A stretch of 6,401 nt of DNA from Bacteroidales bacterium UBA1204 (GTDB taxonomy: Bacteria; Bacteroidota; Bacteroidia; Bacteroidales; F082): contig DBXU01000003.1 of NCBI GenBank assembly GCA_002310075.1, forward strand, positions 7,280 through 13,680, in the 5' to 3' direction. Below are positions 5,440-6,401 of this stretch, in pieces. Within the stretch, counting starts at the first letter, position 1; each line of letters begins with the position of its first letter. Below the pieces are notes generated by a model. The model was not told the origin of the DNA. It searched no databases and worked only from the letters and a program-made list of their open reading frames with translations. Position numbers and translations under genes: made by a program.

Positions 5440-6401
5440 GCCTTTTTCTTTTTGATGCCCAACACACACCATCTGACAAACGGAATACGGCGAATGATCT
5501 CATAAAGCACTGGCGACAAAACCATGACCGCCAAGAAAAGGATGACATACATCATCCAAGGTGCCAACGAGGTGTAGTATTTCATCATATAGCCAAACGA
5601 GGCAATCACCAGATAATGAACGATATAGATGCCATAACTCGAACGGGTCATATAACCTGCGAAAGCTCCCGTACGGTTAAAGCGCGCCTTAAACCAACCC
5701 ATCATGGCGAGACACATTAGCCAACCATAAAGACAGTTAAGCGGACTACCCAAATACTGAGGTGAAGTGTTGTCCTGACCGAAGGTAGTGATGATTAGGA
5801 CCGTGCCAGCAACGACGGCACATGCCAACAACGGAATCCAAGCCTTCGCGAGTTTCTCCTGCACTTCGTCGTGCGAGAACACGAAATAACCCAGCAGGAA
5901 GGGAACCAAATAGAACAGGGGCTTATACAAGTTCATGAGGCCATCCAACGATTCGGGGCGCGGATTTTTGATGAGCGTCTGCTCACCAACCCAAAACAGC
6001 ACACCCAGCAGGATGATGACAACAAGGTTGGCCTTCCCGCACAAATTCCAGAATTTGTCTTTCCTGTCAATCACACGCACAAAAAGCAACACAAGGCAAA
6101 GTAGCCACAACACCTGGATAAACCACAACGGTCCCGTGCCGCTTATGGCCATCATGAAATACTTTGCTATTGCAGGCACGCCTTCAAACACACCTTGCCT
6201 TGAGGCAACAACGGTATTGAAATAACCCACCATCCAATGGAACACAAAGAGGCCTATCGTTCCTGGCACCAATAGTTTGCGCGTACGCAACTTGAACCAT
6301 TCCTTGCCAGATTGCTTTTGCAGTGCATATCGGGAGCTGGCACCGGCCAATAAAAACAATAGTGGCATGAACCAAGGATAGAGGATATACATGACGACAT
6401 C
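5436..6401 (-). CDS. Acyltransferase 3 family membrane protein, N-terminus outside the window
   Basis: The frame stays open to the right edge (residues DVV precede the first visible Met, encoded at 6392-6390), so this Met is internal and the gene is 5'-partial. The visible 318 residues from that Met start in a membrane segment (PWFMPLLFLLAGAS, 6-19) that is normally the second of about ten in this family. Roughly 50-80 N-terminal residues are missing, including the conserved His region of the first segment. Visible family marks are RTRKLLVPG (36-44), GTGPLWFIQVLW (85-96), SSYGIYIVHY (241-250) and many hydrophobic helices, with a basic KKKK tail facing the cytoplasm. Family members (OafA/NodX-like) transfer acetyl or other acyl groups from the cytoplasm to sugars of O-antigen, capsule or other exported glycans; the target here is unknown. 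Its stop overlaps the start of the AlkD-like gene, suggesting an operon whose promoter is off the window. Confidence 0.88.
   Translation of the reverse strand, partial: DVVMYILYPWFMPLLFLLAGASSRYALQKQSGKEWFKLRTRKLLVPGTIGLFVFHWMVGYFNTVVASRQGVFEGVPAIAKYFMMAISGTGPLWFIQVLWLLCLVLLFVRVIDRKDKFWNLCGKANLVVIILLGVLFWVGEQTLIKNPRPESLDGLMNLYKPLFYLVPFLLGYFVFSHDEVQEKLAKAWIPLLACAVVAGTVLIITTFGQDNTSPQYLGSPLNCLYGWLMCLAMMGWFKARFNRTGAFAGYMTRSSYGIYIVHYLVIASFGYMMKYYTSLAPWMMYVILFLAVMVLSPVLYEIIRRIPFVRWCVLGIKKKKA

Noticed and set aside
5440..5472. Longer start for the AlkD-like gene at the ATG at 5472
   Set aside because: The 11 extra residues would be read out of frame from the coding end of the acyltransferase gene, and the ATGA overlap at 5436-5439 gives a better start that matches the family's N-terminus.
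5871..6225. Plus-strand open frames antisense to the acyltransferase gene
   Set aside because: They are complementary to a well-supported membrane protein gene, are rich in Gln and Asn, and show no domain or promoter of their own.

Overview
The window reads as ordinary chromosomal DNA from a member of the Bacteroidota, most likely Bacteroidales (Bacteroides/Prevotella-like). Three things suggest this. Perfect matches to the Bacteroidota -7 promoter box TAnnTTTG sit at the right distance in front of a tRNA and two genes. Start codons lack Shine-Dalgarno sequences. The protein families (LTA-synthase-type phosphotransferase, PerM/AI-2E permease, AlkD-like HEAT-repeat protein, acyltransferase 3) have the form familiar from that group. 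The species cannot be fixed from the sequence alone.

Left part: a tRNA-Lys(CUU) on the minus strand is cut by the left edge (1-41). About 210 nt of AT-rich DNA with divergent promoters follows (42-252). Two plus-strand genes come next: a membrane-anchored LTA-synthase/alkaline-phosphatase-superfamily enzyme (253-2175) and an AI-2E/PerM-family permease (2233-3390), the latter with its own promoter in the 57-nt gap.

Right part: three minus-strand genes converge on the permease, with only 16 nt between the two stop codons. In transcription order they are an acyltransferase 3 membrane protein cut by the right edge (5436-6401), an AlkD-like DNA alkylation repair protein joined to it by an ATGA overlap (4729-5439), and a fusion of an alpha/beta hydrolase with a GNAT acetyltransferase (3407-4579). 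A 125-nt nested palindromic element (4600-4724) separates the last two genes.

The genes do not form one obvious pathway. Two of them (phosphotransferase and acyltransferase) probably decorate envelope glycans or lipids, and one protects DNA. The most interesting items are the hydrolase-GNAT fusion and the palindromic element. The two outer hairpins of that element are reverse-complement copies that differ by one whole base pair. I see no defence system, CRISPR array, prophage or transposase.
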